From NCBI GenBank assembly GCA_910574455.1, contig CAJSYZ010000005.1, positions 4,030,001 through 4,094,000 on the forward strand: a stretch of 64,000 nt of DNA, in the 5' to 3' direction. Both the position numbers and the translations under genes were made by a program. The DNA comes from Trichaptum fuscoviolaceum (lineage: Eukaryota > Basidiomycota > Agaricomycetes > Hymenochaetales > Trichaptaceae). The notes under the pieces were generated by a model. That model was not told the DNA's origin. It was given only the letters and a program-made list of their open reading frames with translations, and ran no database searches. This document shows, in pieces, positions 1-13,600 of the stretch; positions within the stretch are counted from its first letter, which is position 1, and the number at the start of each line of letters is the position of its first letter.

Positions 1-3000
1 TCACACAAGAGAACTCACAAGCGCTCGAGCTGCACTCTGCTTGTACAACGCTCAATATTCGGAAGTATTTTCAGCTCTGAAAGATCTAGAACGCTCTGTT
101 CCACGTCTTCCCATATTACCTCTTAGGTATTATATGAAGTATCCATATGATGACTCGCTAAGATGAGTTTCGATGGTCATAGCTCACCGAAGCACTTGTA
201 AATGAGTAACAGTTCTACCACATGGCGCAAAGAATCTCTTGCAAATTGATCACGGTCCACGACTGTGAGAATTCCGAGGTGAAGCGGCTCCTCATCACTA
301 TCCAAAACTGTGTGGGCTGGTAACTATTACGCTAACGCATAAGAAGGCCTGAGACATATGCTGTAAGAACCTCAGAGAGTATGGCAAATATCTGCAGTCA
401 ACTTGCGAACGAAGACGTGAGTACTGCTAATAAGCGTCGATGCGGGGCTCGGTCCCCACGCAATACTGTTACGGTGGTGCACCTTCTAAAATGCACTCAC
501 TCGTACTACTCAAGGTATTGATCCATTTGATCCGACCTTTTGGGAGTCCGCTCCATTCACTTAATTTCGTTTCCAACTCTTCGATGTGTTTCTACGAAGT
601 TCCTACAGTCCGAGCCGTGCATGTGAATCCACATTGATGATGAATTGATGGCAGAGATCACGCCAGTGCAGTTCGAATTGAAGTTCCACATTAGGTCGCC
701 CATTAAGTCCGTTCGTGATACAGCGCATCGCAACACGTTGGCAGCTCGCGGTGAGAAGCCTCCGATGTCAGAATCGCCTATAGTTACTACTTCCGGAGAA
801 GAGCTCGTAAGAGATGCAGTTAGAAGCTCACTCGTTACCAGCTTGACTCGGAATCTATCAGATTCTCCGAGTTTCTTCGAGCACAGAGGAGTCGGGCGAG
901 ATAGCGACCTTTCGCCGAGTTGATCGTCGAGCTCCCTATGTTACAGTCCTTTAATAGCAGTAGTCTTCGCTGATGTCTCGGAGAGTCCATACTACGTTCA
1001 CTATCAGAAGCTTCGAATAAACGTTAAAGAAGAACAATCTTAGTGAATACATGTATGCCATTAAGTACCGCAGATCTTTATTTAAAGTCCGCTTAAATAC
1101 CACAATTAAGCACGCGATGACTGCTCTGAGTCTCTTTTTTTGACTGTCATGTCATAACATATTGTGTATGACAACTGAGTCGCTCTACATCTACACAGGA
1201 CACAAATCTACTGTGAATAAAAGTACCCGTGAAGCTCTTCCATTGTATTTATACAGGGGGTCGATGCTCTGATATGCAATGTCGGATATACCGAGGTGTG
1301 CTGTTCACAATCACATTTGAAAATGGTTGATTCCATCCTCGAATCACCTTTCTCTGTTCCAAATCCTAGACTTGATACAGGTCGAGCTGCTCCGGAAAAT
1401 TCCTTACTCCCCAAGGAATAGGGTCCTAATGTCAGACTCAAAATGTCGACAACCAAGTCCAGAATAGTATGTATATAGGGATTTCAGTTAACTCATATTA
1501 AACCACAACACTACCACCTTCTTTCATTTATTAGGGCAAGTTTTCATACATTTTCTATGACTTATGTACATAGCTTGTCTTTCAAAATAATAGATGCAAG
1601 CCGGGTGGGTCCATTGTCTGACTGACTCAAGGGAAGACAACATTATCCGATGACTTGTCCAAGCGTGAGGCTGGGCGGCTGGCAATTACTAATAGGTGGC
1701 GAACGCGTCAATTGGCTTCCTTGGCCTCGTGTTTGCACCGCACTCGTCCAGAACAAAACAGCAGGTTCAAAGTGTTTGTTTGTTCGCCACAAATTCAAGG
1801 GGTATAAAAGATCGAAAGCTGGGCGTAGTGACTCCACCTCCCCTTTACCTTCAACCTCCACCACTGTCGACCTCTAGCCACCGACTCCAGCAGACAGCAT
1901 GTTAGTATTCGCCTTTCAGTGTCTTCCCACCAAGGCCCCTTCCGACAGGTAGTCCAGCCACCGAGTCTCACCACTACTCTCGATATCGGTGTGCTCGCTC
2001 TTTCCTTTGGGGCCCGTCCACAGCACTTCCTGGGTACTTCAGCCTCCGGGCACGTCACGCCTGTACGCCGTCATGGTGGCAGTAATGCCGCCCTCTGCAC
2101 CGTAGAAAGCGTGGCGGAAGACGGCCGTCGGTCCCCTGCATTAGACAGGGCAACATACCCGAACGGCGGCCACCCCGTACTCCCAAGCCGCGTCTGCATG
2201 CCCGGTTTCGTGGAAATGCAGAGTGCTGAACCTCCTGGGGGAAGTGGTATCTGTGGCCGGGAAACATGCTTGTAGAATTACATGTAGTTAGGTCTTTGAA
2301 CGGTCGCTGGGACGGAGAGTTCGGCGGCCACCTCGTATGCCCAAGCCGCGTTTGCATGCCCGGTTATGCGGTGATGCACTGGCTGCCTGTCCCTCAACGG
2401 GCGGCGGTCTCTGCGGCGAGGAAACATGCGCTGAGTTAGATAGACACAGCGTTCCGGATGGCGGTGGGGCGAGCCCCATTCTCGCGCCAGGGGGTTTTCG
2501 CGTGTAGCAAGATCCAATCGGGTCGAAACTTGGGTGCCGGTTATCCCCCCAAGGCTTACGCGTTTTTCCCTCCTCATCCTGCCTTCAATGGCGCGAACTT
2601 CTTTTTTATTTGCGGGGACACAAACAAACAAAACCCACCATCGCATCGTACTCGTGTGATCTTGAGGGTGAAAAGTGATTAACGAGCCGAAGTAAGAGAT
2701 TGATTGTTGTGCAATGAAGACATTCTTCAGGAAAACAGGAAAATAAGTCCTTGAACTTTATAGTCGACACGATTTCCTTCTTTGGCCTTGATATCGCGAA
2801 CTTGAAGTCCCCGGCCATATCCGTACAGCAGTGTAGTACCGGAGGTGTCATGTTTGAGGATAAGGCACATCTAGGCAGGTGATTGTTGTAGTGCAACGGC
2901 AGGTTGGCCTGTGCCAATGAAGCAGCTGTATTATAATCAGTCATAGCCTACAGAATTTCAATGTAGAGCTTACTTCTGAACTTGTTGCATGACAGTTACG

Positions 3001-3706
3001 CAATTGAGGTGCTGTTCATGAAAAACTTAACAGGTTGCTATAGATATTCACGTATTATCCGCTGGCCGTGGAGCTTTTCAAACCTTCGATAGGCATGACG
3101 CATGTCTTCTGGTGGTCCGGAAAAAGATGAGTCGGATAGCTCTTGCGAAACGAACTCCTATCAGAAAATACCGTTCAAACATCCAAGTGCTGAGGAGACC
3201 CTCCAGAACTTGAATGAGGAAGGACTGAAGCAATAGACAAGGTGTCAATCGATTAAGTATATGCCAGCGTCTGGTACCGTGGTCATATCATCGTCGAAAA
3301 CGCGAAGAAACCAGAGTACGTGACAAACTATCCAAAGGCAACTTGAGCTTGTCGTGTAGGAACGCATGGATTGCTTGTAGACCATTAGTACGAGACAACC
3401 AGTACTGCAGATAACTTGAAGGCGAATTTATGTAAATGATGTTTGAACTCCGGTTGAACTTCCAGGTTGAACAAGACTGAGACTTGGATCCGTGGCTTCT
3501 GTAAACATGATACTTAATCACGGTATCTACTACAAGAAACACTCGATGCTCACTATTTGCAAGGTATTAAATGCGAATTCGGTAGCTCCTCCTATGCGGG
3601 CAAAAAAACATGCAGACGCCGAAGAGGCTGTTTCCGAGTATTCGGCTCAAAGTAGGCCACCATATGTACGCGTTCACGCGCACGCTATCTCTTGCTTTCA
3701 ACTACA
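1..3706. other. gene-poor region upstream of the first CE9-like gene
   Basis: I see no convincing gene here. Frames of 60-120 codons occur on both strands, but none resembles a known family and none can be extended through credible splice sites. From about 1880 to 2600 the DNA is visibly richer in G+C than its flanks and carries an imperfect direct repeat, listed separately. The last few hundred bases before 3707 would hold the promoter and 5' leader of the CE9-like gene. Confidence 0.5.
2164..2429. repeat. imperfect direct repeat, period about 158-160 bp
   Basis: Two related units, about 2164-2269 and 2322-2429, both begin with CGGCGGCCACC, share the core CCCAAGCCGCGT followed by TGCATGCCCGG, and end in GGAAACATGC. 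The spacing is 158 bp at the left edge and 160 bp at the right. The interiors have diverged by many substitutions. The unit lies in the GC-rich patch and is not clearly part of a gene. It may be a relic of a local duplication or a mobile element. Confidence 0.6.
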
Positions 3707-6700
3707 ATGAGCAAGCTCGCAGATGGGCGGCCGCTGCTGCCAGAAAGCAGGGAGGATCTGCCAGTAGCAAGCTGGGCGACGCGTCGAGGCGCTAGGAGAC
3801 ACCGACCTTGGCCTATCTTCGTGCTCGCGTTGCTCAGCTTCTTCGTTCTGGGGACACATATTCATCTCACGCGACCTGGGGCAAATCGAACGGTGCACAT
3901 TCCCGTGGATGCTGCGGCCATACATGCGCGATGCCAGAATCTCAAACTGAAACCAGGACCACCGCCCAACTTCAACAATCGTTCTACGTCAGATAGATTC
4001 GTTGCGGGCACGAGACCTGTCTTCATAAAGAACGCGACGATCTGGACAGGGAGGATTAATGGCTTGGAGATCATCAAAGGCGATATACTACTGCACAATG
4101 GGCTGATAAAAGCATTCGGACATGTCCCGAAGACGCTGGTGGATAATCTGGAGGGAGACGCGACAGTTATTGACGCGAAAGGCTCTTGGGTGTCCCCTGG
4201 GTGAGTCCTCCACTCTTTCTAAACATGCATTGCGTTTAAACCCTCTTTAGAATAGTCGACCTTCACTCTCATCTTGGAGTTGACTCTGCTCCAGAGCTAG
4301 ACGGATCTGAAGACTACAACTCCCGACACGGCACCGTACAGCCCTGGCTACGCGCACTCGATGGCCTAAATACACATGATGATGCTTACCACCTGTCAAT
4401 TGCTGGTGGTGTCACTACCGCCCTTGTACTCCCTGGATCAGGAAATGGAATAGGTGAGTTTTCCGAAAACTGTCCAAAATCCTAACTGAAAATGTATTGG
4501 AAAGGTGGACAGGGCTTCGTTATCAAGCTCCGTGACACGGCTGAACGCTCTCCGACGTCTAAGTTGCTTGAACCGCCATTTACGATCAATCGGTCCTCTA
4601 CAATCGACCTTTCTCTGCCTCCGCGATGGCGGCAAATGAAGTGCGTATAAAAAATGACAACAAAAAATCACTCTGACAAAATGTATAGGCATGCGTGTGG
4701 CGAGAATCAACGCGGTTGGCCTTATGAAAACACACGGATGGATAATGTGTGGGCATTGCGCGAGATTTACGATAAGGCTAGGCAAATGAAACAGAAACAA
4801 GACGAGTATTGTGAGAAAGCCCTTGCGAATGATTGGGAGGGCTTAGGAGCCTTTCCAGACGAGTTAAAATGGGAAGCCTTGGTTGACGTTTTGAGGGGTC
4901 GTGTTAAGGTAAGAAAAAAAGAACGTTAAGTTAGACAGTGAGTCTACGATGCTGACACTAGCCACAGGTCCAAGTACACTGTTACGAGGCCGTGGACTTG
5001 GATGGCATTGTCAGAGTACGCCACTTCTCCTAACAAATCGTACCAGAACGTTACTGAACGTTTTCAACAAACCCTAGCTCACCAATGAGTTCAAGTTTCC
5101 TATCGCTGCATTCCACCATGCTCACGAGACTTACCTCGTGCCTGATTTGCTGAAGAATGCATGGGGTAAGATAGATCGATATACACTTCCAGTGAGAAAT
5201 TGACTGATCTTCATTGAAGGCAATGTGCCGGCGTCGGCAATCTTCGCCACTAATGCGAGGTATAAACGGGAGGCATACCGTGGTTCTGAGTTTGCTGCAA
5301 GGATCCTTGCCGACAATGGTTTGCCCGTAGTAATGAAGGTGCGTTAGTGTTTTTTTAGAGCATTATTGTACATACGACTATCTTCCCTTCTGTAGAGCGA
5401 CCGTAAGCATCCATGGCGGAATCCAGAAATTAGTTCTCACTTTTTGGTCAGACCCCGTGTTGAACTCCCGTTATCTTCTATACGAAGCCCAGCAGGCGCA
5501 CTATTACGGTCTTCCAGACAACCTTGCACTTGCTGCTGTGACGTCGACCCCGGCACAAGTCATGGGCATGGAACACCGCATCGGATTCATAAAAGAAGGA
5601 TATGACGCAGGCCAGTCGATCTTTTGCCCCGAAGTCTATCTTAGTTGACGTCAGTTCAGATCTCGTGATTTGGGATTCTCACCCACTTGCATTGGGTGCG
5701 ACGCCGAAGCAAGTATTTATCGACGGTATTCCGCAGCTTGAATCACCCGTTAGCGTAGAGAAACCGAAGACATTCCAAAAGGTCCCCGAGACCCCTAATT
5801 TCGACAAGGAAGCGGCAGACGCTGTGAAGTATGAAGGACTCCCGCCACTGGAACCAATCAAATCTGTACAAGGAACCGTCGTATTCATCAACGTGAAAAG
5901 CCTGACTACCCGGGAAAAAGCTGGGGCGAAGTCTGTTGGGGAGCCAGGTGTCGTAGTTGTGCATGAAGGCAAAGTAATGTGCGCGGGTGCTGAGGAGATT
6001 TGCGCATCATTCTTTAGTGAAAGTGAAGAGACTGTCGATCTCCAAGGCGGGACAATCTCCCCAGGTTTGGTCTCGTTCGGATCTCCACTTGGTCTCGAGG
6101 AGATCGAGGCCGAGAGCTCAACTTCGGACGGTTACGTCTACAATCCTTTCGGTAAAGGCACGCCTGAGATCGCTGGAGGAGACACTGCACTTATTCAAGC
6201 CGCTGACGGTTTGACTTTCGCAACCCGAGATGCATAGTATGAGCCTCTTCGTCATCACATCCAACCACCTACTTAACGATTGTTGATTTAGCCTAGCTTA
6301 CCGATCGGGTGTCACAGTCGGGATCACTGCACCGAAGCATCGTGGCTTTCTTGCAGGGCTAAGTACTGCATTTGGTCTCGGGGTAGCTCATAAGCTTCGG
6401 CCAGGTGCTATTGTGCAGGAAATCGCCGCTGTGCACGTCACTGTCGGCCACTTTGGTCGCACTCCGAGTGTTAGCACACAGATTGCGACACTTCGGCGCT
6501 TGTTACTCGATTCTGGGGAAGGCGAGATTGGAAAGTGGTTTGGTCGTGTTGCAAAGGTAAGGATCCTGCTCTTCGCCTGAGGTCCATACATGTTACTCAT
6601 CCCAAGTTAGGGAGAAGTTACGTTTGTCATCGAGGCGCAAAGTGCTGATATAATCGCAAGTATCATCGCTTTGAAGAAAGAGGTGGAAAATAAGACTGGC

Positions 6701-7273
6701 GTACCCATCAAATTAACAATCTCGAGGGCAACAGAGGCACATCTGTTAGCAAATGAGATCGCAGAGGCCGACATAGGCATTGTGGTTGTCCCGTCCCGTC
6801 CCTTTCCTTACGATTGGCAATCGAGGAGGATGTACGTTATCTGATACTCTTCTTTACGAACTACACCTGATGAACGACATAAGACTACCTGGCCCTCCCT
6901 TGACAAGGGATAGTGCGATTTCCTTGTTACTATCGCACAATGTTACAGTTGGGATTGGCATTGAGGAACCCTGGAGTGCTCGTAACACTAGGTTTGATGT
7001 CGCATGGGTCAGCATCGTTCAACTCGCATACTATGAAATTTACTGCACGATCGCTAATAAACTCTTATTTAGGCCGCTTTGGAAGTATATGGCGAACTCA
7101 ATCAATCAGAAGCCTTAGCGCTGGCCTCGACAAATCTGGAAAAGCTCCTTGGACTTGAGTTAGAAGCTGAGCTTGCGGACTTGGTTGCTGTGCAAGGAGG
7201 AGACTTGTTCGACTTCGAGAGTAAAGTCGTTGGCATCTTATCACCGAGGCGGGATGCAGTGGATCTGTTCTGA
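3707..7273 (+). CDS. membrane-anchored amidohydrolase-superfamily protein (CE9-like), copy A
   Basis: Predicted 953-residue protein in 14 in-frame exons: 3707-4200, 4251-4453, 4505-4640, 4689-4908, 4968-5015, 5078-5165, 5220-5338, 5396-5402, 5452-5610, 5660-6236, 6292-6556, 6611-6831, 6884-7007, 7073-7273. A basic N-terminus precedes one membrane helix (about residues 35-52), so the bulk should be lumenal or extracellular. Metal-site motifs of the amidohydrolase fold are visible: DLHSHLG at 168-174, FHHAHE near 379-384, KSDHP near 436-440 and DLVIWDSHP near 492-500. The C-terminal third, with SGVTVGITAPK, looks like a second, degenerate amidohydrolase-type segment. Agaric genomes usually label such proteins carbohydrate esterase family 9, but the substrate is unknown. 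The ATG at 3707 is the first in frame. The 7-bp exon is fixed by the paralogue at 24369-27921. The intron at 5611-5659 has a GC donor. Confidence 0.9.
5611..5659 (+). other. GC-AG intron in CE9-like copy A
   Basis: The exon ends GACGCAG and the intron begins GCCAGT and ends TTCAG. Reading through gives a stop after QSIFCPEVYLS. Splicing restores YDAD followed by LVIWDSHP exactly as in the paralogue, where the matching intron starts with GT. The 49-bp intron is therefore placed by homology rather than by its donor alone. Confidence 0.75.
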
Positions 7274-7651
7274 GATTCTGAACTTTGTTCTTGCTTTCAC
7301 TATACAACGCATCTTGATTGCATTTGAGTCTTGTGTGAAGAGTACATAACAAGCTATCCACACGACAGGATTTTGCTTGATAAGGTTTCGTATATTAATA
7401 AATGTTACTTATCATCAGTGATTGTATGATACAAGAGAATACTTAGTGAGAGGTAATGTGCTGCAATCTAGGAAATGATGCCAGAATCATGCAAGAGAGC
7501 GGTTGGGGGAGGATGCAATGAAATGCAGTATGAGACAAACAGATTGATGATATGGAAACAGATGCAAGAAGAATGAAAAATGACGGTGGTGCGGAAGCAA
7601 GATGCATTTGAATTTGAAAGGAATAAGACTAAATCTATGGTGTTACGGAGC
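7274..7651. other. convergent 3' intergenic region
   Basis: 378 bp between the stop codons of the CE9-like gene (+) and the Flc/TRP-like gene (-). It is AT-rich and presumably holds both 3' untranslated regions. No further feature was seen. Confidence 0.7.
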
Positions 7652-10634
7652 TCAGTGCCGGTCATGGCCTGGAGCACTCTCTACAATCTCTGGTGTTGTT
7701 GGTAATGTCGAAGGACCCCAGCTTGTGCGATAGTTGCTGTCTCTTCTCGCATCAGTGGAATGCGATAAAGGTGTTGACGGTGCTGAGGAGAAATGTGTTG
7801 TAGCTGGTGAGTCGCTGCTTTCGTGGACGCCACTCCCAGACTCAAGGTCCAGACGAGGGGACAATCGGTCAAGCCCCAAACCCTCATACGATGGTCTTCG
7901 GGGTAGAAGGGATCCAAAGGTGGTAGATCCTGAAGCGTTCGACATGAAGCCAGAATCCACGGTGTGAGGCGTTGGCGCCAATGAGGTCGAAGCAAAAGAG
8001 GAGCTTGCGTACGATTCTTGGGTGAACGCTGCAGATTGCGGTGGCGATAAAGAAGATGATGTCTGAGTTGGTGTTATCTCTGGATACGGCTGGTTGACCG
8101 ATGGGTCGAGAGGAACATGCTGTAATGGTGTGGGGTTGCGCGGACGATCTGCCACCGCTAGGAGATTGGGTTGCGAAGAGAATGGCGTCCCCCGAGAAAG
8201 CTTGTCCTGACTACCTTTCTCCCCCATGCTCAAGGACGATTTCGGGGAGCGTCCACCAAGCTTCAGCGAAGAGCTGAGTTTAGTTCCAACACGCCAGCGC
8301 ATCTTCTCGCGCCACAGTTCTTGCAGGCCAAAGTTTGCAAGTATGTTGAAGAAGGCTAGGACGACGGTGAGAGACAGAATGACGGCGATAACCAGGCCAA
8401 TGGCCACGCGCGGTATTGCCTTCACCTGGAAACGCTCGACGAACGTAAAGAATGCCGCGGCGACAATGACGCGCACGATAGCCAGTGTTGTGGCGTACAC
8501 ATCGCCGCCACGTGTCTCGTGCGGTCGTAGAACCGCTGTCGCACCAAGCAGGGCAACCTCGACGATGAGGAGAACGACCAACTGGGCAAGCCCATCGTGA
8601 AACGCGAAGGCGATGAGGATAGCTCTTACGAAAACGGCGAAGACGGGCAACATGAAGAAGAACCATCGCTCATGACGATACTGGATGTAAAGAGGTCCGT
8701 ATGACATTATGTGCGGAGTGTGGCGGTACAACGTCCAAGGCCTTTCGCACCGCACGAGTTGCACCGTTCGGAACGTAGAGAATATGATGACGGTGATGAC
8801 GGCAAGGAAAGTGATGACGGATAATAAGATGGCCAACCAGGAGTCTTTTAGAGTCCATTGCGTTAACGCGAAGACAGCGACCGGAGCATACGCGACCAAA
8901 GCCTGCCAATCCCGATTAGCTTAATGTAATAGAACATAACAACTCAAACTCACAATTCTTAGTGCCCAAGCCTTCGCCCACCAAGGATAGTACTCCCGCC
9001 ACTCTTCAACGGTACTTGGTGCCCTGCCTCTCTTCGCTCTCCATCTAAGCACGAAACATAGCGTTGCCCATCCAGCTGCAAGAACCGCCAGAGCGATCGC
9101 AATAAGTATCAGGAGCGTGAAGAAAATGCTCATGAACGCGTTGGCCGTCGAAATCCCGAGCGTATTCACGAAAATGGGGACGCCAGCCTGAAGAATGTTT
9201 GATGAACCAGCTGTGACAGTTTGCACGTCCCTCTTCGAAAACAACGAAATTAATTGCGTCAAGCCACCCTGCACGTTATACGGGCTAAGCTTTCGGTTCA
9301 CGAGGTCTACCGCTGAGCCACCGCTCGCGTCTGGCATGGTCCCACCAGTTAGGTGGCGCATGTTGTTAATCGCGTTTTGAATCTTCGACGCAACGGTTGA
9401 CGAGAAAAGACCCAAGGACCACGCGAAGTTCGATGCGAACTGCCGATAGACGACGGGATAGTTGAGATTGTAGAGGGCACTGATGGCGATGAATTGGAAG
9501 AGACCGAGCATGTCGAGGAATCGGAAGGGTGCAAGTGCTTCCGGTGAGCGGATGGAGTGAAATATCGCGGAGAAGAACGAGACGAGTGCAATGCCACCGG
9601 TAGCCCACTGTACACCCGTCTGTCGTGTTGACCAGCCATTTGACAGCGTCGACTGAACGCACGCCTTCAGGTCGCCCGTGTCCACGCTGCGAAGCGTCAG
9701 TTGGGCGAAGGCTTCCAGGTCCGGAATCTTGTAGGCGATTGCGGGCAGGTGAGATGCGACATCGATGGTGGAGGGGAGCGGGATAGTGGTAGAACCAACG
9801 AAGTTGTAAGTGGGGAGGGGGCATAGCGCGCCGCCGAGAATGTCGCAAAGGTCGATTGTAACGTTGATAGGCTGCATACCATAAATATTGAGCAGCAGGT
9901 TTGCAGTCACGTTGACATTCTTGTCAACGGAGGCTGCAGAGATATTGAAAAATATAGATTGGTTTGAGGAGAAGTAAACGATGTCGAATTGCTGCACGAG
10001 CACAATGTCTGGCGTCGCACAATACGATACGGACGATGTGACTGGAGATTGAAGAGAGAAGATTAGCTAAATGTTATTGATTGAAAAAGGAAATCAAAAG
10101 AATTCGAAGCGGGCGTCGATCCCGAGACTTCTCTAAATTGACAGCGCGCGCCTATAATGACAAGCACGTCACTTCAGGCGCAAACCGTCGACTTCCTTCA
10201 AACAAGAATGTCGACGATCGTTGAGGCAACTCGGAGGAGGTAGACTGAACGACTAGTGCCACCACGTTCTCTCGCAACCCATCCAATATCGCATAACTCC
10301 TGCTGCCTCAGCTGCACAATGACCACACATTCTGACGTGCATGTTCCCGCTATCCCGAATAATCTTTATTCATCCGCGCCAATGCCAACTCCCGCCCTCC
10401 TAGATGATGCGTCGATGTTGTGCCTGACAGAAAATTGCCTTCTCCACGCATACGCCGCCCACCCCACCCAAGTTGCTGCAGACTACCCGCTTTGCCACGA
10501 CAAGAAGAACGGCATTGAATAATGAATAAGCACTCACATAGGACTTCATCTCTCGCATGAACGATCGGAAGGAGTGTGACGTAGGCGATAGACGCCGCAA
10601 AGATTTGTCGCAGCCGGGCGACACTGAACCACAT
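7652..10634 (-). CDS. Flc/TRP-like membrane protein with ML-like domain
   Basis: Predicted 811-residue polytopic protein in three exons (10538-10634, 8954-10041, 7652-8902). Residues 1-25 form a signal peptide ending near VHA. An extracytoplasmic ML-like domain follows, with Cys residues and a CDILGGALCPLP segment. After it come about nine to ten hydrophobic helices (for example LLILIAIALAVLAAG and LVVLLIVEVALLGATAVL) typical of the fungal Flc/Pkd2 TRP-like family. The last 190 residues are a cytosolic Ser/Pro-rich tail with many possible phosphorylation sites. Family members (yeast Flc1-3, fission yeast Pkd2) act in ER or plasma membrane in calcium signalling, FAD transport and wall integrity. 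Which of these applies here cannot be read from sequence. The start was chosen because exon 1 supplies the signal peptide and splices in phase into an ML-like domain. Confidence 0.85.
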
Positions 10635-13600
10635 CTGAAATCCGACCAAACCAGCAGCCAGGAAGCAAAAGAGAGAGTCGATAGTGAGAGAAGGAGAGAA
10701 AGCTGGATGGCAAAGGCGTGAATCGGGCGTGCTCTTGTGGCCTGTTCAGCGCTGCGAGCGAACAATAAATTCGGCTCGCTGGGGATTGAGGACAATAAGG
10801 CGTTGCCTAAATTTAGAAGGTGCTGCGGGCCTTTGTGAAGTCGGAGGTTGCGCTTGTTTGGTTGCCTTGTACTTCCAAGTGCAGTTTTGTTGGTTGTCTT
10901 CGTCGTCGTCGTCGTCGCCGCCGTTGTCTATGTCGATGTGTAAGGTGTGGTGGAATGGAATACGGTGGGTGACGAAAAGTACGAGAGTCCCAATAAGTAT
11001 CGATCCCGAGTCAGCGTGGATGACAGGCACGTTCCCGCGCCGGAGGCAGCCGAGACTCCTCTCTGCCTATTCATTGTTCTCTAACCGTACATCATGTTTT
11101 CGTCAACGGTCCATCCACGATCGACGTGTTTTACGTGTGTCGCGGATACCTCTATTATCCTATCCAATTATTTCTCTAATTTCTGCATTTTTATCGCATC
11201 TCTATGGCACGCTACCTCACCACTTCGGCGCGGACTAAGCACTTGATGGGCCCGACGTCTCCGTTACTAAAACGTGTACGATTTTGCACATCAAGCTAAA
11301 AGCATGTGTGTCTCGGCCCATGATGCTACCTTACAGGCCTAGAGTCTGCCCACTGATGGATTTGAATGTACCAATGCTCTATTTCGCCACTGCTACTTTC
11401 TGAGCTCACTTCTGGCGACAATATGGAGTCACTTAGGTTTGATCCAACTATTATAATGCTCTTCATAACATCTGAATTTGCTGATGCCACAGGATGACTT
11501 ACCATTTAACACGAGATGAGCACATGGTTGACTGCTTTCCTTTCGTACATACCGATGACGGCTTCACGCAACGAATACAGAGAGAGCCGGAGAAGTTATT
11601 GATTTTTTCAGTCGGACCGATGCAGGTGGATGAGCTTGATTCTGCTACTTTATAATACTCTGTTAAACTTTCTACGCTTTTCAGCTCATCAGTTCGATCG
11701 ACTCGATCGATGGACTCTTCCAAAACAAATCGAGGAAGTGTGTTTCTGTGTCTCGGGATTTGCCGAAGTGATCTGATCGACGGTACCCTTTATCATTGGT
11801 CTGAAAGATATGGCGATTGAACTCAATTCAGTTTACAGGTAACACCAAGATCATGCACTCAAATACTCAGAGATTCTCTTCTCCTATGGCCATTGGAGTT
11901 CAAGTGATACACGGACGGTTAAAGGATCTGAGCGGTGCGAATTCAAACCACGGAGGTTTGAGACACAGGTACGATATCTTATTCTTATACCTTACCACTA
12001 TTGTGAAAAAGTAGAATGACCGCTACAGTAGGCCAAGCTCAAATAAACGTCAGCTCTACTAGGATCGGAAACCATCGGATCTAACAGACAAATCTCAAAC
12101 AAAACCTTAAAAGCAGCGTTACCGCTGCCTTCGAGAGCCGTATCGCTAACCCTCTTTGCATCTGTGCGCCTTAGATATTTTCATCAACCCTTCCTGTTCA
12201 TACGGAGCTCATCTTTTCCCTTGACTTTGTGCCAGTGGCTGCTGCGTGACAGCAGCGATTGTACCTTTTGTTCAAGTTACTTTCCGTGATTATGTAACAG
12301 ACGTGGGAGCCGTGAGAAAGACTCGGATGCTTCAAGTTTCTTCCATGATGCTTTCTTCCATTTGCGGCTTTTAGACATCTCATCATTTTATCAGATATCT
12401 GATGACTTTGACAACGACAGAAGACAATACACAATACAGTCTGTCTTGTGGCTACTGGACCGAAGTTCACTATGTACTGCGGAGGAACAAAACGCTTTAT
12501 GTCGGGGTTACCTACCTCCAGAGCTGGTACGTGATTTGTACATATTTTAATCGAGAATTTTGATGATATAAAGTCATAGATTCCCCTAGCTTTTCGAGGC
12601 TTCATCGGAACGTAATATTGTCGTAGGAGAATTCTTTGAGCTTATCTCAAAGAGTACTCCATATAGATGAAGCACAGAGTGACCCGCATCCATCGTAGTT
12701 TTGGGAGTAACTGATTCTAACGCATGCTGCGAAGAAAGAAAGAGAAAGGGGGGATCGCATGCGCTGTAATGCCCCAGGAACTGCACGTATTGTGAGCACT
12801 CTGAGAGCGGCTCGTCTATGAAAAGGCAAGTTATTAATGGTGTTTGACGAGCCATAGCACACCAAGCTCCGTCAGATGGTTATTTCCTCCTCCCCTGTCA
12901 TCCCCATACTCCGTGGCATGCAGTAAATCTGTAGGGTTGTAGGGCTACCTATTTAACATCCTACGTATCACCAACCGCCTTTGAAGGAAACACGTATACA
13001 ACATTACGCTAGATATATTTGCTTACCAGTGAGCCAGAACTACTGAATTTCAAGGAGATCCGACGCTGACCACAAAGTCAACAAACACTATAGCCGAAAA
13101 GTCCTGTGTTATCCCTACTATCGCTTGGCAGTCTCGTGGAGAGGTCTGGCGGGCTCACATGTTTCTTCCGAATTTATCCTACAGCTCTAACTCAAAGTGT
13201 TCTGTCACGGTGACGCAGGTGGCAGATGAATCGTGATAGATCGTCGGGTCTCTACGACCGTGTGGGAACCCAACCACTATAACGCGACTATAGTTTTACC
13301 CCATCCAATTTCCAACCTCTCAGTCCCTACCGGTCGATAACTCGCAGAAGCTCTGTCGATCGACAGGAAGGGTGAAATACGTACAGTGAGCGAAGCACGA
13401 CCCCCCACGGGACTTGTCCTTGTCTCCTTTGAATTGGGTGGCTTTTGACAAGACTTCTGTCCTTGCCCTGGATCCTCACGCTCCGTTGCTTCAGTATTAT
13501 GCAAACGATCGTAGCCCCTGACATGCGTGTCTCAGCACACATTAGCGTAACCAAGTACACAGCACGAAGTAACCAGCGGCCTGTGGCCAGTCTCAGGCAG

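Noticed and set aside
8226..8600. 124-codon + strand frame
   Set aside because: Antisense shadow of the third exon of the Flc/TRP-like gene.
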